A stretch of 7,411 bases of DNA, from assembly GCA_964354995.1 (NCBI GenBank), contig CAYHBQ010000029.1:1-7411 (forward strand), written 5' to 3'. The notes below the pieces were generated by a model, which was not told where the DNA came from, ran no database searches, and was given only the letters and a program-made list of their open reading frames with translations. Positions within the stretch are counted from its first letter, which is position 1, and the number at the start of each line of letters is the position of its first letter. The stretch comes from JBBSZK01 sp964354995. GTDB lineage: Archaea > Nanobdellota > Nanobdellia > Pacearchaeales > GW2011-AR1. The position numbers and the translations under genes were made by a program. Shown piece after piece: positions 4,548 to 7,411 of this stretch.

Positions 4548-6203
4548 ATGAGGGACTTTTCACCCGAGATTCTAGCACATGCCTTGCAGAATGCGATTGA
4601 GTTTGGTAACGCAGATCCTGCAAAAATATTGCCTAAACTATTTCAACATGGACTTGACAAAAAGGACATCAAAGAGGTTATGCCTCTCGTTATTGAATTT
4701 GTAAAACGTGTTAATAAGATGGATGCAAAACAGCGCGAAAGCACGTTCGTATCGGTTAAGCAGCATCTTCCCCTAGAACATGTGGAAGCGAAGCGGGTGC
4801 TCCCTGAATTATCGGGCGCGTCAAAACATATGGTCTTTCGCATGGCGCCCTTCCCTTCGGGAGCTCTGCATATAGGTAATGCAAAAACATATTTGCTCAA
4901 TGCGTTGTACGCTGAAAAGTATAACGCAAAACTCCTTCTCGTGATAGATGATACCATCGGGAGCGAAGAGAAGCAGCCCCTTAAAGAGGGATATGAACTT
5001 ATAGAAGAAGCCGCCGAATTGCTTGACGTAAAGTACGAAAGACCGATTGTGTACAAGTCCGATAGACTTGAGATTTATTACAAATATGCTCAAGAAATGA
5101 TACATAAGGGTCAGGCGTATGTATGCCATTGTTCACAGGAAAAACTGCGGGAGAATAGAGCAAACGCTATGGAATGCGAATGTCGTCAGTTTCCTCCTGC
5201 AATCCAGCTTAAACGATGGGAAGATATGTTTGAGGAGCCCGAAGGGCAAGCTGTTGTGCGGCTAAAAACCGATATGCAGCATCCTAACCCTGCATTTCGC
5301 GACCGTGTATTGTTCAGGATTTGCGACCGCGAACATCCGCGTGTAAAAAAGAAGTATCGCATCTGGCCGACGCTTGAGATGACATGGGCGATAGATGATC
5401 ACCTCTTAGGTGTAACGCATATTTTGCGTGGAAATGATTTGACAATCGAGACCGATATGGAAAAATTTATTTGGGATTTATTTGGGTGGAAACACCCTGA
5501 AACGATTCATACGGGGTTGATTCGTATTGAGGGCGCGGAAGTAAAATTGTCTAAGTCGAAGGCACAAAAAGAAGTACGAGATGGGACGTTTACGGGATGG
5601 GACGACCCTCGAACGTGGAGTATCCAAAGTCTTATGCGTCGAGGTATTACGAAAGAAGCAATACGAGGATTTGTTGAAGAGATCGGACTTAATAAACAGG
5701 ATATCACGGTTCCGATTGAAGCTCTATATGCACATAATCGTCGCATTATTGATGCGCTCACACCTCGCTTTTATTTCGTCAAAAGCCCGATTAAATTAGG
5801 ATTTGCACAACCTATTACCACTAAAGAAATTAGTGTCCCTGTGCATCCCGATACACCCGAACGAATACGGACGATATCCATAGGTGACGTATATGTAGCA
5901 CAAGAAGATTTTGATGCACATAAAAGCGAAGAAATACGGCTGTTACATCTCTGCAATGTGTTGCTTAAAGAACCCGCGAGGGTAACCTCGTACGAAAATA
6001 AGAAACTGCCTCGCGTGCAGTGGGTGTCGGGTCATGTTCCTACACGCATTCTTATGCCGGATGGAAATTGGATTGAAGGTGTTGCCGAAGATGCGATTGC
6101 TGCGCTTGAGCCCGGAACCATTGTACAATTTGAACGCGTGGGATTCGTTAGACTTGACGACGTGAAAGATGGCACGTATGAGTTCTGGTTTGCACATCAC
6201 TGA
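4548..6203 (+). CDS. gltX: Glutamyl-tRNA synthetase, archaeal type
   Basis: This class I synthetase charges tRNA with glutamate using ATP. At 551 residues it has the usual length of archaeal enzymes. Order: N-terminal helical domain (about 1-90) typical of the archaeal/eukaryotic branch; catalytic Rossmann domain starting at about 95 with the HIGH-type motif in PFPSGALHIGN (101-111, His108, Gly110); IDDT at 133-136; a putative zinc site with Cys193, Cys195, Cys210 and Cys212; DDHLLGVTHILRGNDL (283-298) in the active-site region; and the KMSKS-type motif KLSKS (333-337). From about 405 there is the beta-barrel anticodon-binding part of the GlnRS-like type. Archaea without GlnRS usually have a non-discriminating GluRS that also makes Glu-tRNA(Gln) for GatDE; that this applies here is inference. 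Oddities are the Val-Ile before the DDT motif and Asn111 in place of the usual His after HIG. It has its own promoter and is not in a tight operon with its neighbours. Confidence 0.95.
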   Translation: MRDFSPEILAHALQNAIEFGNADPAKILPKLFQHGLDKKDIKEVMPLVIEFVKRVNKMDAKQRESTFVSVKQHLPLEHVEAKRVLPELSGASKHMVFRMAPFPSGALHIGNAKTYLLNALYAEKYNAKLLLVIDDTIGSEEKQPLKEGYELIEEAAELLDVKYERPIVYKSDRLEIYYKYAQEMIHKGQAYVCHCSQEKLRENRANAMECECRQFPPAIQLKRWEDMFEEPEGQAVVRLKTDMQHPNPAFRDRVLFRICDREHPRVKKKYRIWPTLEMTWAIDDHLLGVTHILRGNDLTIETDMEKFIWDLFGWKHPETIHTGLIRIEGAEVKLSKSKAQKEVRDGTFTGWDDPRTWSIQSLMRRGITKEAIRGFVEEIGLNKQDITVPIEALYAHNRRIIDALTPRFYFVKSPIKLGFAQPITTKEISVPVHPDTPERIRTISIGDVYVAQEDFDAHKSEEIRLLHLCNVLLKEPARVTSYENKKLPRVQWVSGHVPTRILMPDGNWIEGVAEDAIAALEPGTIVQFERVGFVRLDDVKDGTYEFWFAHH

Positions 6204-6209
6204 CGCAGA

Positions 6210-6217
6210 TTTATAAA
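6210..6217 (+). promoter_or_regulatory. TATA box of the pilin-like gene pair
   Basis: TTTATAAA begins 7 bases after the gltX stop codon and lies 21-28 bases ahead of the ATG at 6238. The surface-protein pair therefore has its own promoter, directly downstream of gltX. Confidence 0.65.
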
Positions 6218-6237
6218 GTTCCCTTCGATAGAGAGGT

Positions 6238-6930
6238 ATGGGTAAAAAAGGGTTGAGCGATATCGTTTCCACCGTACTCCTTATTTTAATTGTGCTGGCG
6301 TTGATTGCAATCTTCTGGTTTGTCTATCGTTCTCTCACCCAACGTAGTGGAGAAGAATTAAGCGACACGAGCTCTTGTCTAAAAACGATTCTTGATGCAA
6401 CCGAGTGTAATTATCAGGTATGGGACCGAGGCACTCTCAATGTAACGGTTATGTCTCTATCGACACGACGCAATGCCTACGAAAGTCCGCTTACGGGTGT
6501 GCAGTTTTTGATTGAGGATGCACAAGGGCTTGTACGAAGCGTAACTGATGCGGACGTAAGTGAAGCGCTCTCTCCTAATGCCACACTTCCCAACATTACC
6601 GAAACTGCTGAATTTGGATTTGTGTTTGATGACCTTTTTATCCCTCAAGCAGTACGCGTAGCTGCAATCGTCGGGTCTGATGAACGTGTTTGTTCTCCCC
6701 TTGGTAAAACTCTCTCGTGTAAACGCATCGTGGGAAACGCATGCGCGGACTTCGACTTGAACGGTGAGGTTGACACGCGCGATGTTATCGCTTATTTATC
6801 TCTGTATACACAAAGAGATGCTCTTGCCGACCTTTCCTGCAATACTCGCGTGACCACCGAAGACTTTCTCCTTATGCTCGAGGCGTATGAGTCTCGACGA
6901 AATTGCCAACCGAGCGTGTGTCAGTTATGA
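6238..6930 (+). CDS. Pilin-like surface protein with C-terminal dockerin/EF-hand-like double calcium loop
   Basis: The 230-residue product begins MGKKGLSDIVSTVLLILIVL, an archaeal type IV pilin (class III) signal: a short basic head, a likely prepilin-peptidase site after Gly5, and a hydrophobic helix to about residue 29. It would be held by this helix in the membrane or assembled into a filament, with the rest outside the cell. Residues about 45-162 form a domain with Cys47, Cys57, Cys152 and Cys161 and three N-glycosylation sequons (Asn68, Asn114, Asn119). Residues 169-223 are dockerin-like: a 12-residue loop DFDLNGEVDTRD (171-182) with acidic or Asn ligands at loop positions 1, 3, 5, 9 and 12, a helix, then a second, weaker loop starting at Asp198 and a helix, bracketed by Cys169 and Cys223. 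This resembles the two-loop dockerins of secreted bacterial proteins. Calcium binding and cohesin pairing are inferred. It overlaps the following paralog by 4 bases. Confidence 0.85.
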   Translation: MGKKGLSDIVSTVLLILIVLALIAIFWFVYRSLTQRSGEELSDTSSCLKTILDATECNYQVWDRGTLNVTVMSLSTRRNAYESPLTGVQFLIEDAQGLVRSVTDADVSEALSPNATLPNITETAEFGFVFDDLFIPQAVRVAAIVGSDERVCSPLGKTLSCKRIVGNACADFDLNGEVDTRDVIAYLSLYTQRDALADLSCNTRVTTEDFLLMLEAYESRRNCQPSVCQL

Positions 6931-7411
6931 TCCCTCTGAATGTTAATCGAAGAGGGTTAAATGCGATTGTTGTCACATTGCTGTTCGTTATCATTGTGCT
7001 CGTTGCGATTGCGATTCTTTTTGTTGCGCTGCGCGAAAACGTCAAAGAAGGTACGGAAAAAGTTGACTTGGCGGATGCTTGCCTTAAGATTGCCTTGAGC
7101 GCGCAATCATGCGACTATCAGATTTGGGGCTCGGAGGCTCAACGCACAGCGTATGCGAGCGTTGTGCTTGAACGCACGGCAGGCCAAGGCGAACTTGTAG
7201 ATATATTATTTCAGTTTACAATGGACGACGGAAAAGTAGTTATGGTTCGACAAACAGAGAACGTCGAATTTCCCGCGCGATTGCTTAAAGAAAATGAGCG
7301 CCTCTTGTATGAATTTAACCTCACGAGCGTTCCGATTTCAATTCGTGCGGCGGCCGTCGTTGGTTCCAATGAGTTGGGATGTCAACTATTAGGGCATGCA
7401 AGCGAGTGTTT
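6927..7411 (+). CDS. Second pilin-like surface protein, paralog of the preceding one (3' end outside window)
   Basis: The frame is open for 161 codons to the window edge. The ATG at 6927 overlaps the previous stop (ATGA), so translation is probably coupled. The N-terminus (basic NRRG at 7-10, then a hydrophobic helix at about 11-33) is a class III signal with likely cleavage after Gly10. The ectodomain matches the upstream protein: DACLKIALSAQSCDYQIWG against SSCLKTILDATECNYQVWD, and IRAAAVVGSNELGC against VRVAAIVGSDERVC. Four cysteines (52, 62, 152, 161) have the same spacing within each pair as in the paralog, so the same disulfides are likely. One N-glycosylation sequon is visible (Asn131). 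Whether it also carries a dockerin-like tail cannot be seen. It is probably a partner subunit in the same surface structure (inference from linkage and shared fold). Confidence 0.82.
   Translation, partial: MIPLNVNRRGLNAIVVTLLFVIIVLVAIAILFVALRENVKEGTEKVDLADACLKIALSAQSCDYQIWGSEAQRTAYASVVLERTAGQGELVDILFQFTMDDGKVVMVRQTENVEFPARLLKENERLLYEFNLTSVPISIRAAAVVGSNELGCQLLGHASEC

Noticed and set aside
3486..6227. The shared string AAAGTTCCCTT following TATA-like sequence at about 3487 and at about 6215
   Set aside because: An 11-base match between two places is expected by chance in a window of this size, and the strand and gene orientation do not correspond.
6231..6237. GAGAGGT directly before the ATG of the pilin-like gene as a ribosome binding site
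   Set aside because: It touches the start codon, too close to act as a Shine-Dalgarno sequence, and the TATA spacing indicates a leaderless message.

Overview
The window looks archaeal and most likely comes from a small-genome DPANN-type archaeon (Woesearchaeota/Pacearchaeota-like). The reasons are: an archaeal-type glutamyl-tRNA synthetase; AT-rich TATA boxes (TTTAAATA / TTTATAAA forms) about 20-30 bases ahead of most start codons with no usable Shine-Dalgarno sequence, so most mRNAs are probably leaderless; two surface proteins with archaeal type IV pilin (class III) signal sequences; and several proteins of unknown function whose style I associate with DPANN genomes. The lineage call is an inference from composition and protein style, not from a marker-gene tree.

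Left part (minus strand, 1-1730). A TIM-barrel protein of xylose-isomerase/AP-endonuclease-2 type runs off the left edge. A perfect 9-bp inverted repeat with a 4-base loop sits exactly on its start codon. Upstream of it is a long disordered, Arg/Ser/Thr-rich protein with its own promoter. Next comes a compact type II toxin-antitoxin pair (ribbon-helix-helix antitoxin, RelE/ParE-like toxin), clearly more AT-rich than its surroundings. Its promoter carries a 20-bp tandem direct repeat that is a good operator candidate.

Middle (1876-4442). A 524-residue helical protein of unknown function (minus) and a small disordered/coiled-coil protein (plus) diverge from a shared 117-bp region with one TATA box per direction. 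The small gene converges, with only 2 bases between, on a 163-residue protein of unknown function (minus). That gene in turn diverges from gltX.

Right part (plus strand, 4548-7411). gltX (551 residues) is followed by a two-gene set of secreted, membrane-anchored pilin-like paralogs that overlap by 4 bases (ATGA). Both share a four-cysteine plan with identical spacing inside each pair. The first also carries a C-terminal dockerin/EF-hand-like double calcium-loop module; the second is cut by the window edge. This pair is the most interesting part of the window: a possible calcium-dependent, disulfide-stabilised surface adhesion or assembly system.

No tRNA, rRNA, CRISPR array, insertion sequence or rho-independent-type terminator was recognised. 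No gene-free stretch exceeds 300 bases.
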